From NCBI GenBank assembly GCA_942159475.1, contig OW804098.1:5928383-5992382 (forward strand): a stretch of DNA of 64,000 nucleotides, given 5' to 3'. The translations under genes and the position numbers were made by a program. The stretch is from Sthenelais limicola. Lineage: Eukaryota > Annelida > Polychaeta > Phyllodocida > Sigalionidae. The notes below the pieces were generated by a model, which saw only the letters and a list, made by a program, of their open reading frames with translations, was not told where the DNA came from and searched no databases. Positions 53,851 through 64,000 of the stretch are shown one piece after another (the stretch's first letter is position 1; each line of letters opens with the position of its first letter).

Positions 53851-56800
53851 TTCACAGCCCTCCAAACCAAAAGGGAATCGCACATGCTGGACCTAGCCTT
53901 CCAACATTCAAAAAAACAAATCTGTTCAGATGGAAGAAAAAAGGGAAGTAACTCACAGTTTCATGCTTTTGTCTGAATTCACATTTATTTAAGATAGCTT
54001 AATGGTTGTCAATGAGTATGAGCAGATTACTCTCCTGACAAGCATGGCAGGTGTGGCTGGGAAAGAACACTTCTGGATTCCCTAGTTTTCAAAACCCTAC
54101 TGGGCTCACTCGACTGATTCACCACAAAATAGATTATGTATGCCACAGGAATTTACAAACTGGATATTTGGGTTTGGCCACCTCCATCAGAAAGAAAGTA
54201 TCTTAGAAGCTATGGAAGTTAAAACATCTCGGGAGCTTGCCAAACCAACATCTGTGTGCACATAGATACAAAACCCCTGTTTTAACATTACCGGTACTAC
54301 ATCAATCAGATCTATCTTATGATTATGCACCCAAGACAGAACTAGATTATCACCAAATTTTACAGAACAGAGCTCTAAAAAAATCACCAGAGCCAATACA
54401 AACATGTTGACCACTAATCTTAACAATTTGGAACCGGGTATACGCCTATTCGGGTACCATGTGTAGGTGCCACATTGCTGCATGGAGCCAACTTCCAGTT
54501 ACCACATTGCAGGTAGACGTGGCCCATTCCCCACTTATCACTGTCTATTTCTTTTTCCTCGCAGACTCCTCGACTTGCACAATTCTCCCTTCTCCTATCA
54601 TCCTAGACGGTGAAACAGCATTATACTAATTTCATCTGTTACCCCCCTTTACTCCTAGCTACTTTATCTCAGCTCCTTATCTATATCGGTTCCGTATACA
54701 CAATACACAATAAGTTACACTCTGTATCAAATACCTTATACCTTATTTAATACTATTATATATATGGGCCACAAGTATTGCCCTGGTTGTTGGCCATTGA
54801 GTCTTATGGTCTTATAGTCTTATAGTGTTTAAGAGATAGACACAATAATTTAGAACACCATGAGATAGAGGCCACCATTAGATCGTTGAACTAATGGTGG
54901 ATTGTTACCTCTATCAATATGTACTCAGCATCTACAGTTCTGAATATGACCAATATCTGAGTGAACCAGCTGACAATAGTTAGGACAATCTCTAAAGTGA
55001 ATAGTAGAGTTGTATATGTACAAGTATTCCTGAAATATATATCTACAATGTGTAAGCATACTGCGTTCTTATAGATGTATAATACCTTTTAACAAGATTG
55101 AGATATCAATCGGTATTTATGTTTAGGGGAATGGAAGGGAGGTAGGGGACTCTTCTTCAAGAGTATTGTTGTTCCAATGTATTGTTAACCAAACTGTAGT
55201 GAGTACTATACTTCAGAAGTACATCTATCGTGAGTACTACACTCCTGGAGTATATCCAATCCTCAAGTCATTGTAAAGTAAATGTAGTTAATTAATTAAT
55301 TTACAACAAATGTAGAGTTGACGCGTCACTAATGGTACTCGTAAAATAAATTTTGATGTTGGAATTAATATTCGTATGTCTTATTCTTCCATCCAACCAA
55401 AAGTTTGTTCAGCAATATTTTTATTGGAATCTTAATGTATATTATGTATTGTGTATAAATGAACAACATGATCTGATCGTAAATTTTTATCAGACCTTAA
55501 CTGATCTCCAAAACTATGTAATATGTAAGGATCTAAAATGTTGTTATGTGATTACTGATTACTTGTTATTAATGTCAGAGACGGTCTAGGGCCAGATAGA
55601 AAACCTAACGTTAGCTTGACTAATATTAGAGTCTTATGTCCTTTTCATGTAACTGACTATATATATATAACCACAAAGCGTGGGACCCTAATCGGGTGAT
55701 GACATCAATCAGTCTAGATAGACTAGACTCAGACTCTTGACGATTGAGCTGTCAAATGTTACTTAACAGAAATCAATACTAAAACTTAACTTAAATTGGT
55801 GGTCCTAAGTCAGTAAAGCAGGTAACAGACTGTCCCAAGTAGGTCCCACACTGCATCAAGTGAATGAATGCACTGTTGAAAGGGCAAGTGCAATTTGGGA
55901 ACTGCAACACCATAACTACAAGCGGTAACTGATGAGAAGTATAGTCTACTGACAATTGGCTTGGTCCCTTTGACACAGAGCAGGAGGTTGTACTAGGGTA
56001 TCAACAAATAGTCATTGAGCTTAAACATACTGTTACATGCACCGTTTTGCCTTCATTGATTAATTCATATATATTATCTAACATTACATAACATGACATA
56101 ATAAATATTGTTATTCTTATGATAAGGCGCTTGGACAGATCCTAAGTGGCACTGACCAGATGAATTATTGTACAAAAACAAGTTCATGTTTACTGGGGGA
56201 TACTTCTTAATGAAATATAGATGACAACAAATATATTTGATCCTGAGAAAACATTTTCTCCACAAAAATCGGAACAGGAATGGTTAACACATAATATTTC
56301 TGAGATCATGAAAAAAGTTATAGTATGCCGCAATAGGGTTAATATTATCAAGCAAAATACAAAGAACCTGTATTCCTTAGGTCAACTTGAATTGCACAAG
56401 CAACATTACAAAAAGTTCTTGAAAATCATTCATGAACTATTTCCTATAAAATAGAATCATCACAACCAAAGGGCTACTTGAACCATGAGCCAATACTCTC
56501 ACCAAAAATAATAACATCTCAAAAACATAAACAACTGTTTTGCCTTTTTGCTGAAGGAATAAATAATGAGGAAGACCTAACCATATTGATCTCCAATATA
56601 AAAGAATTTAGGAATGTTAATGTCAAGCCCTGAAAATGGAGGGACATAACATCTTAAATATTTTCATCACAAATATTCTTTCACTTATATTGATTCACTA
56701 AGCCTAATTTATACGCATGTGACCTAATGAATTTAAAAGTTGAATAAGGTTGACTTCCTATTGTGTGGAAAAAAGACCATGTGTTTCCAATTTCCAAGGG

Positions 56801-58379
56801 GGATGCCTGTAGAAAACTCGAAAATGTAGAACTATTACTATTTCACTAGTATAAAGCAACATAATGGAGAAACACATTAATTTCCAACTTTGGTAAATGC
56901 TCACCATAGGATATTCCTCCTCCAAGGGGGATTCCGTAAGAATGCATCAACAACTCAAACTCCATGATTGAGGGACAGAGAAGCAGTGGCACCAGAGATG
57001 ATTGATGGGGGGAATCAGCTGGTAAGAGGGGGAAAGGCGAAAAGGGACATAACAGGGTTTTCATAGGGTAGGAAGGAAAATAGAGGACAAAGAAAACATT
57101 TGTGACAGTGTGAAGGGATAAAACAAGAGAAGGAGAGAGGTGAAATGAGAAAGTGAGACAAGGCAGTAATAATAGAATGAGTACTTACTTGGTGGAGCGA
57201 TGTTTGCACACTAACTGAATATATATCAGTATCAAGGTATACATACATTTCCAAACTATAGACCTAGGCTGTAGAGTATGGATCAACATTTCTATAATAT
57301 TGAAATTATTTGTATCTGTCTGTTCCAAAACAAATTTGATGCCTTTTAACTTTAAATATGCTATCTTATACTAAAAATTCATGGTATGGGCTAAATATTA
57401 AATTGCAGGGTGGTTTTTCATTGGTTTTACAACTTAAAAAGTTGATAGGTTTCCATGGTTGATATGGCTTTTTTTTAATTGGTGCAGTGGTGCAAAATCT
57501 TTCCTAGTCATTGGTCGAGGACCAGAGTTATGTCTAAGGGGTAACAGCACCATGAGGATAAAGGTTCTGCCAGGATGCAAGCAAATTCTCTACTTGAGAG
57601 AACAGCAGACAAGAAGGTCGACCCTGTGACCAAGGCACATATTCTGAAGTTGGAGGTTGGAGTTGGAGAGTATGACTACTGAGACTTCAGATGGAGAAAA
57701 TAAGTCTTCAGATACAACTATCAATGGTGACCTGGTCAATGGAGAACTCACAGGGATCCCTAACATATCCCTGGGGAAAGCTTAAGCTAGAGAGCACGCA
57801 ATGGGGGAGGATAACCCTCTTTGTGATTTATACCATATTATGGAACGCAAGTAAACTATTTACTCCAGTAAGGAAGTGCGAGGGAACTCGCAATAATAAC
57901 TTGGGGCAATAATATTGTAGATATTGTGGCATACACATCTATATCCTACTACTCTTGCATTGACAATATCTCTCTGTGTTTACACATGGCCCAACTCTTC
58001 CCCCTTTGTTTCAACTTCCATCCCTCCTACACCTCTGACAAGGTCTAAACTGGCACTCCCCCAATGACTACCAATACCATATATGTAAGTATTCTTACAA
58101 CAAAAGAGTTGGCATGGCAGACAAAGAATCTGTATACAAAAGTGGAAACTGGCCAAAAGTACTGGAACAAGCTCTGTATTCCAGTCTTGCACTGAATAGA
58201 TAGTTGTACTGATTTTATATTTGAATTTGAATTTGCTCTATTATCCAGAATGCATTAACATTGACAGAGGCTAACCATCTTAACCATTAAATATATTTGA
58301 TGAATATATTATGCACATCCATTCAAACATTGATACGCTATTTGGTAAAGAAACCAAAACTATAACACCCCAATTATAT
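53851..58379. other. Long non-coding region
   Basis: Several short frames (54187-54483 minus, 56221-56454 plus) match nothing recognised. A segment near 54868-54920 ('ccattagatcgttga' with 'tggattgttac') resembles 43314-43350, indicating a dispersed repeat. Nothing else is supported. Confidence 0.4.
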
Positions 58380-58601
58380 TGAAGAAATGCGAGTCATTCT
58401 TCGTAATATTTCAGGGTCAGTCGTTAAGCGAGAAATTAATCAACGCACCACATAGAGACGTATGTCTCAAGTCAGCAGGACCACTTAATAGAGGCCGCTG
58501 TAATCACTGGCGTTTATTTTTATACTAGACAGATTACAACGAGTACCCAGGGCCTGCGCTGATTGGCTTGGGTCTCTCTGGACCAATTAATTAACAGGTT
58601 A
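58380..58601 (+). repeat. 220-bp direct repeat, copy 2 (possible LTR)
   Basis: Same-orientation relative of 51951-52171. It ends at 'taattaacaggtta', where the LINE 3' tail begins. Confidence 0.7.
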
Positions 58602-59285
58602 TATATAATAATAAGAGATTTTATTTCCATTTCACAAATACATATGAGTTAAGACAAAGAAGAATGGAATTGGAATATCATCTGTGCTAGTCACATCTCC
58701 TCTAGTTCTAAGTAGAACAGTTGACTAGTCGACTATGTGTAACGTAAGACAGTAATAGTATGGCAAGGCGTACAAAAGTGTACGTATATGTACATGGGCG
58801 GGTCTGCAAGCAACCTATTCGACCGTTGTTGGTATTTTCAAGTAAGTTATCTTATAATAGTAACAGTGTTTTGGGGCTTTAGCTATACTGGCTAGTGAGA
58901 TTTTCCGCCTCCATCTGTCACTGCCACCGATATTAATACAGTATGATAACAGTAACAGGAGTTTCAGTTATTATGGATCTGTTCCCCAGTCATGAGGATA
59001 TTTGATTTACCATTTGTTTATTGCCTAATTGTTGATGGTGCAGTGGGGGCCTAGATATTGCTGGAAGGCCCTGTAGTCGAGTATGCTTCTTATTTTACCA
59101 TCGAGGCTATTCCACAGGGCGGGCGCCTGGTACACAAACGACTTTCTGAATTTTTCAGATTTTGGTGTGGGGACTATCAGTGTGGGACCTTTGGATAGTG
59201 TTCTCAGATTTATTTTTCTTTTGTCGAGTTTTTCATCCGTCTGTGTGTCTTTATATATGCTTTCTCTAGTAGGTGTATTTTTCTT

Positions 59286-60848
59286 CTAGTGTGTGGGGGT
59301 TGAAGGCCCACTTCTTTGTGTAGATGTTCGACGTTTGGTTTTTTTGTGTTGTCTGAGTGCAAGTCTGATGATTTGGTTTTGTATTGTTATTATTCTGTCT
59401 AGAGTCTGTTTTGGTGCGACGTTGTAAAGTGTGTCTCCGTATTCAAGTATTGGTCTGATGGTCATTTTGTAGAGCATTATTATTGTGTCTTTTGATAGTG
59501 CCCTTGATATTTTGGTGAGGGCTTTAACTTGTGATTGTGCTTGTGAGATCCTTCTGTCTACGTATTTTTTAAATGAGAGTGTGTTGTCTATGTCCACACC
59601 GAGGTATGTGTATGCTGTTGTGTTTTCTAGTTTGTCTTTGTTTATGTGTATGTTTGGTGTGTTTAGCTCTGTGGTGTTCTTTAGTTTGTTGTGTATTGTC
59701 ATGACTTGGCTCTTTTTGATGTTTAGGGAGATTTTGTTTGTCTTGCACCAGACCCCCACCCTGTGGAGATCTTCTTCCAGCATCACATAATTATCAAAGG
59801 CATCCACCCCCGTCCCATACAGCACCGTGTCATCCGCAAAATATTGGATACCACAGTGCTGTAGCCCCCTATGTAGGTCATCGATGTACACCAGGAACAT
59901 CAGAGGGCCAAGGGCCGTTCCCTGTGGGACCCCACACACAATGCCCCTTTCATCAGAGGTATACCCATTTGCTGTCACCCTTTGCTTTCTGTCGGTCAGG
60001 TAATTTGTGAACAATTCTAATGTGGAATCCGCCACGCCCATCCCTTTTAGCTTTCGTAATAGTACTTCATGGTTAACCATGTTGAAGGCTTTCTTGAAAT
60101 CCAGGAAGGCAAGTGTTGTTGCCTTCCCAGAGTTCAAGTTGCCGTACACCATTTCCATGATTCTGTGGTGGGCCGCAAAATATTGGATACCACAGTGCTG
60201 TAGCCCCCTATGTAGGTCATCGATGTACACCAGGAACATCAGAGGGCCAAGGGCCGTTCCCTGTGGGACCCCACACACAATGCCCCTTTCATCAGAGGTA
60301 TACCCATTTGCTGTCACCCTTTGCTTTCTGTCGGTCAGGTAATTTGTGAACAATTCTAATGTGGAATCCGCCACGCCCATCCCTTTTAGCTTTCGTAATA
60401 GTACTTCATGGTTAACCATGTTGAAGGCTTTCTTGAAATCCAGGAAGGCAAGTGTTGTTGCCTTCCCAGAGTTCAAGTTGCCGTACACCATTTCCATGAT
60501 TCTGTGGTGGGCCATTTTAGTTAATTTGTTTGCCCTAAATCTGTATTGGTGTTTGTATAACAGATTGTTTTCTTCTAGTTGGTTATATAATTGCTTGTGG
60601 ACTAATTTTTCGAGTATTTTGGCAGGGTATTTTACCACTGTAATAGGTCTATAGTTCCCACCCTTGAAAAGTAGGGTGATGGTGGCTACCTTAAATGTTT
60701 GTGGCACTATTCCTTTTTGGATTGACAGGTTAAATATATAGGTTAGTTGATGTGATAGGGTAAGCATTATGGGTTTTAACACCTTTGTTGGGATGTGTGG
60801 GATCCCGGAGGCCTTACTGGAGCTTGATCGTATTATTTGTTTTATCAC
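59286..60848 (-). pseudogene. LINE reverse transcriptase with internal tandem duplication
   Basis: 520 codons. RT finger motifs 'KASGIPHIPTKVLKP' and 'NYRPITVVKYPAKILEKLVH' precede the palm: 'LAFLDFKKAFNMVNHEVLL' (motif A), 'GIVCGVPQGTALGPLMFLVY' (motif B) and a single 'YFADDTVLY' (motif C). Thumb motif 'TAYTYLGVDIDNTLSF' and 'PILEYGDTL' follow. A 113-residue block covering motifs A and B occurs twice in tandem and in frame, which should disrupt folding. Motif C is present only after the second copy in the protein. The frame lacks the N-terminal endonuclease. Confidence 0.85.
59836..60513 (-). repeat. 339-bp in-frame tandem duplication
   Basis: 59836-60174 and 60175-60513 look identical by eye. 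The 113-codon unit keeps the reading frame across the junction. Confidence 0.9.
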
Positions 60849-61020
60849 CTGGGCTTGATTTACCGGGGAAAGAGAGAATCTGGTGGTGGGTCGTCCCCAT
60901 CGTGTAGCTTTTCTATTGTTAGGGATTCTTGGGTTGTGATTTTAGGTATGGACTTTACTAATTGATTTTGATATTTTGTTTTGTTTTTAATTTGTCTGGG
61001 TTCATTCGTGACCGCCCGTA

Positions 61021-61108
61021 TTTTAAAGTTAGAAGTAAAGATTAAATAATAAATGAATAAATAAATGAAACCTGAGGCGACATTTGGGCGACAACATTTG
61101 TTAAGAGT
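61021..61108. other. LINE 5' junction
   Basis: AATAAATGAATAAATAAATG-type AT-rich sequence lies between the LINE truncation point and the DIRS-like RT. Confidence 0.4.
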
Positions 61109-62421
61109 TTATTTTATTAAATGAATGTGTATGATTGCTATCGTGTGGGTTTTGGCCTCTTCTGGCATGAGTGTTTGCACTATATCTGGTGCCCTTGCTG
61201 CTATGTAGTTCAGGTCCTTTTCTCTCTTGGCTGGCAGGTGGCATGTAGTGGATTCCTTTTCTGTTGTGGCTTTTATCTTGGTGTCCAGTTCTCTGATGTA
61301 GATGGCTATTGTCACATAGAAGTCAGGTATCATACTGGTTCCGTTAGACTCCTTGGCGCAGATTGCCACCCATGTGAGGTCTTTTCTCATGGACAGGGTC
61401 ATTGGTATGGTGTCCTTCTTACTGTGTTCCTGCAGTGCGTCTAACAGCCTTTGTACGAACACCCTGGCTGGTGGGACACATTTCGAGATATGTAGCACTT
61501 TTCCTATTACTGATTGTAATTTCTTCTTCTTGGTACTTTTTGCCTTTTTGTATTGTATCACCTCCTGTCTCAAGTCGTTCAGTTTGTCTTCTGGCATAGT
61601 TAACGTCATGTTTTTTGCGTCAATGATTACGCCCAGCCATTTTACTGTGTTTGACAGCAGTTGAGTCTTGTCTGCCGCTGTTGGGAGGTCCAGTTCTTCT
61701 AGCAATAGGGTTGTGTTGATGTAACTTTCTCGTGCACTTTTCTCTCTGTCCGCCCAGCTCACAATATCGTCCAGGTACATTAGGGCATTGTGTCCATTCT
61801 TCTGTACGATGTCCATTATAGTCGTTGCGGTCCTTTGCATGTGCATGCTACTCTGTTTTGAGCCAAATTGCATACTGATATCCAAGTAATACCGTTGTCA
61901 CCATTTCAGTGTCAGGAGTGGCCAGTCTCCTGGACAGGATCGGAAGTTTTTGTAGGCGCAACTTTTGTAAGTCCAACGTATAGAGGAATTTACTTTGGGA
62001 GTGAGTGTTGGCGTGTGTGACTCATCACTAGATTCTGTTTGATGAAAGAATTGACAGACAGCTCCTGTGGAAATGATAGGTCTAGGATTATCCTACGCTT
62101 TTCTGAGTTGTTCTTTGGGCGTGTCATCATAGGACTGACGTGGATCCATTCCAGGAATGGATGGTCTGTATATGGTCTGTGTACTGCGTTGTTGTCTATT
62201 TCACATTGGATATAGTCATCGATGTGGTTGGGGTATTCATTTGCTGATGAATGGTTGTCCTGGTCACTTGTGTCTGTGACCGGCCCCATGTATCCCATTG
62301 GGAATCCGTATTTTACACAGACCAGCTCATGTTCGCTGATCATGCGCGTTAGGTAGTGTTCCCAGTTTGTCAAGTTCAATTTGCTTGGTACAATCATTTG
62401 TGCCCCCATTACATTTGGCAA
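61109..62421 (-). pseudogene. DIRS-like reverse transcriptase, frameshifted
   Basis: Upstream frame 62421-61990: 'MGAQMIVPSKLNLTNWEHYL', 'VKYGFPMGYMGP', 'VSPMMTRPKNNSEKRRIILD' then LSFP, the N-terminal fingers typical of DIRS/Ngaro-type RT. The downstream frame 61885-61109 carries the active site 'NALMYLDDIVSWAD', then 'TVKWLGVIIDAKNMTLTMP' and 'LQSVIGKVLHISKCVPPAR'. About 100 bp with a frameshift separates them. No tyrosine recombinase or RNase H is found in the window, so only part of the element is present. DIRS elements integrate with a tyrosine recombinase rather than an integrase. Confidence 0.8.
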
Positions 62422-62679
62422 TCCTGTTTGTCGTACCTGTTCATATATTTATGCCAGATCCTGTTGCATGACTGTGTCGTTTACATGTGGCCATGCCGTG
62501 GCTCTGTATGTTGCGAGATTGTATGGCGATGGAGCATAGTTGTCTGGTACTTTTCCGGGTTTTGTCTGGCATATGGTCCTCATATAACTAAACTGGCTCA
62601 GATGACGCAGTGGAAATAGAGGACCATTGCGCTATTACTCTAGGCTTGCTGGGGGTTGCTGTCAAAGAAACGTGGTGGG
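62422..62679. other. Upstream part of DIRS-like element or flank
   Basis: No further motif recognised. Confidence 0.3.
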
Positions 62680-62757
62680 AGATTCGAGAATCACCGTGAA
62701 CGGCCCTCTGTTAAGGGTCCTCTGTAGGCGATTGCTCTGCCACTGAGCTACGTCCCA
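62680..62757 (-). tRNA. Degenerate tRNA-like sequence
   Basis: On the minus strand GGGACGTAGCTCAGTGGCAG has a canonical A box and D-arm (GCTC/GAGC). 'GGTGATTCTCGAATCTCC' is a B-box-like T arm about 55 bp away. CCCTTAACAGAGGG could be a long variable arm. The anticodon stem does not pair and the acceptor stem does not close, so this is most likely a pseudo-tRNA or SINE head. Confidence 0.4.
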
Positions 62758-64000
62758 TGAACGAATATCCTAGGCTTGATTCTCCTACAATTGTAAGAAG
62801 TGACCCGTTCTGGCCAGAGCATGTTTATGCTCGGACAAGTTGCGCATAGGCCTAGTAGATAAATGAAACGCCCGTCATGTTTCTCTTGATTGGAATACTA
62901 TAGGGTTGTATGCAGTTTGCCAGCATTATTTAGTGAATTACCGGAGGTATGTAAGACCTGGTGTGTGTATAAGGAAAAATATCCTAGCTATGTGTTGCGG
63001 GACATTTTGTTTTGTGTTATATACTGAGGACGTCTTGATTCGGACATGTGGTGGATTTTTAAGCTCATTTGGCTACCCTGCATTGCTTAAAGATACTATT
63101 GAAGTATTAATTCATTCTGTTTTGGGTTTATTGTGGCTGGGCTGAAACTGAGGTAAAGGCTAGGTTTCAAGTAGTCAGACATTCCCTTGCCATGTGTACA
63201 TGCGGTGGCACACATACCCTCTTTACCATTGCTAGGCAACCAAAATCGGTGGTGGTCCTGACCTGTTGGGTCCCTCCTTGGACCTTAAAATGTGGTGGGG
63301 TGAGTGGTGAGCTGCACCCTATGCCCTGTCCCTCTGCGAACCTGAATGTTCCTCGCTCCCCCTCTCCTACGTATATAGTTTAACACTAGGGACACTAGGC
63401 ACTTTCCCCTCGGAATCTTAGGAACTACTACTGCTACTGCCACCCTTGGCCCTTACTCTGGGAATGCCTCGGACATGTACCCCTGGTCCCCCGACAGCAG
63501 TGACAGACTCTGGGAGTCCTGTGCATTACCAACATTTTTTTGGTCTGTGAGGGTCCTTCAAATAAGAAACAAAAAATACCACAAATATAGACTTTATAAT
63601 TATAGAGAGATATGTTTTATTCATCAAAAAAGAGTTCTACCGTGATAAATAGGTTCACGGATTCTGGAAACCTCCCAGATCTTTCAGCAGCTCCCTTTGA
63701 TAGAGGCTAATTTTCTAGTGAGAAGAACTAACACATAATTAGGTAAAAACGAATATAAGAATAAGGGAGATAATCACAATAATTACAGCAGTAATTCTAT
63801 TAAATACAAATGCATGACAAACACTCTGCTTGACTCTCTTCCCCCCTCTTCTTTCCCTCCCCCTCCCCCTATCCTATTCCTACACCCTCTTCTTCACTCT
63901 CCCACTCCTGCATGTAGTTAGGTCCCCCTGGACGTAGGTTGTGGGAAATGACGTAGTATCTCACAGGGGCTTTCCCAGGCTATAGATAGAGTGTAGGGAT
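62758..64000. other. Non-coding tail of window; probable LINE 3' end
   Basis: At 63595-63700, read on the minus strand, text like 'cacggtagaactctttttt' then 'gatgaataaaacatatctct' resembles the 3' end of the microsatellite-tailed LINE family seen at 515 and 36082. A C/T-rich tract lies at 63837-63900. No other feature is supported. Confidence 0.35.

Larger units (their letters stand above)
58602..61020 (-). mobile_element. 5'-truncated CR1/Jockey-type LINE
   Basis: The minus-strand ORF2 fragment opens around 61020, has a stop near 60860, and is then open from 60848 to 59286. It is followed by about 680 bp of 3' UTR and a short TTATTA-like tail near 58605-58620. The endonuclease domain is absent. 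The RT is otherwise well preserved, so the insertion is relatively young. Confidence 0.75.

Noticed and set aside
62680..62757. Functional tRNA gene
   Set aside because: Good D-arm and T-arm matches, but the anticodon and acceptor stems do not pair.

Overview
This window is repeat-dense eukaryotic DNA from an animal genome. It is AT-rich with long non-coding stretches, GT..AG introns, microsatellite-tailed LINEs, DIRS-type and Ty3/gypsy elements, a Tnp2-type DNA transposon and tRNA-derived repeats. The mix suggests a non-vertebrate, probably marine, animal, but nothing here fixes the species. No intact, clearly host-encoded housekeeping gene is visible, and most coding signal belongs to mobile elements, many of them broken.

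Region 1 (1-3.5 kb): GATATC-rich tandem arrays interleaved with an interrupted minus-strand LINE 3' end. Region 2 (3.48-17.86 kb): a 14.4-kb minus-strand Ty3/gypsy-like element with two 330-bp LTRs (about nine differences by eye) and a primer-binding site. In transcription order it holds a 5' coiled-coil ORF, a 3.6-kb stretch with exon-like blocks, gag with a zinc knuckle, a broken pol (protease, RT, RNase H, integrase, AT-hook tail), and two accessory ORFs: a basic protein with two C2H2-like fingers and a coiled-coil/proline-rich protein. Four exon-like blocks with matching phase, including a duplicated 162-nt exon, would splice in frame onto the gag ORF. This is the most unusual structure in the window.

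Region 3 (19.0-30.3 kb): a plus-strand DNA transposon of Tnp2/CACTA-like type. It has a 708-codon transposase frame and a second, spliced gene ending in a DUF4806-like domain. TGCGCAAT-type repeats lie on both sides, and a large intron carries a nested TIR element containing a LINE 3' end. Region 4 (31.5-39.8 kb): an inverted-orientation GATATC array, adjacent minus-strand SGNH-hydrolase-like and NADAR-like ORFs, a second LTR-element remnant with coiled-coil/proline-rich ORFs, and a beta-1,3-galactosyltransferase-like pseudogene.

Region 5 (40-58 kb): mostly non-coding, with strong palindromes, a tRNA-like Pol III unit, a 0.55-kb-arm inverted repeat rich in AGGTCA half-sites, a minisatellite and decayed LINE reverse-transcriptase pieces. 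Region 6 (58.4-62.4 kb): a 5'-truncated minus-strand LINE whose RT carries a perfect-looking in-frame 339-bp tandem duplication, next to a frameshifted DIRS-like RT. The last 1.6 kb holds a degenerate tRNA-like unit and a probable LINE tail.

Family assignments rest on motifs read by eye. No database search, alignment program or transcript data was available.
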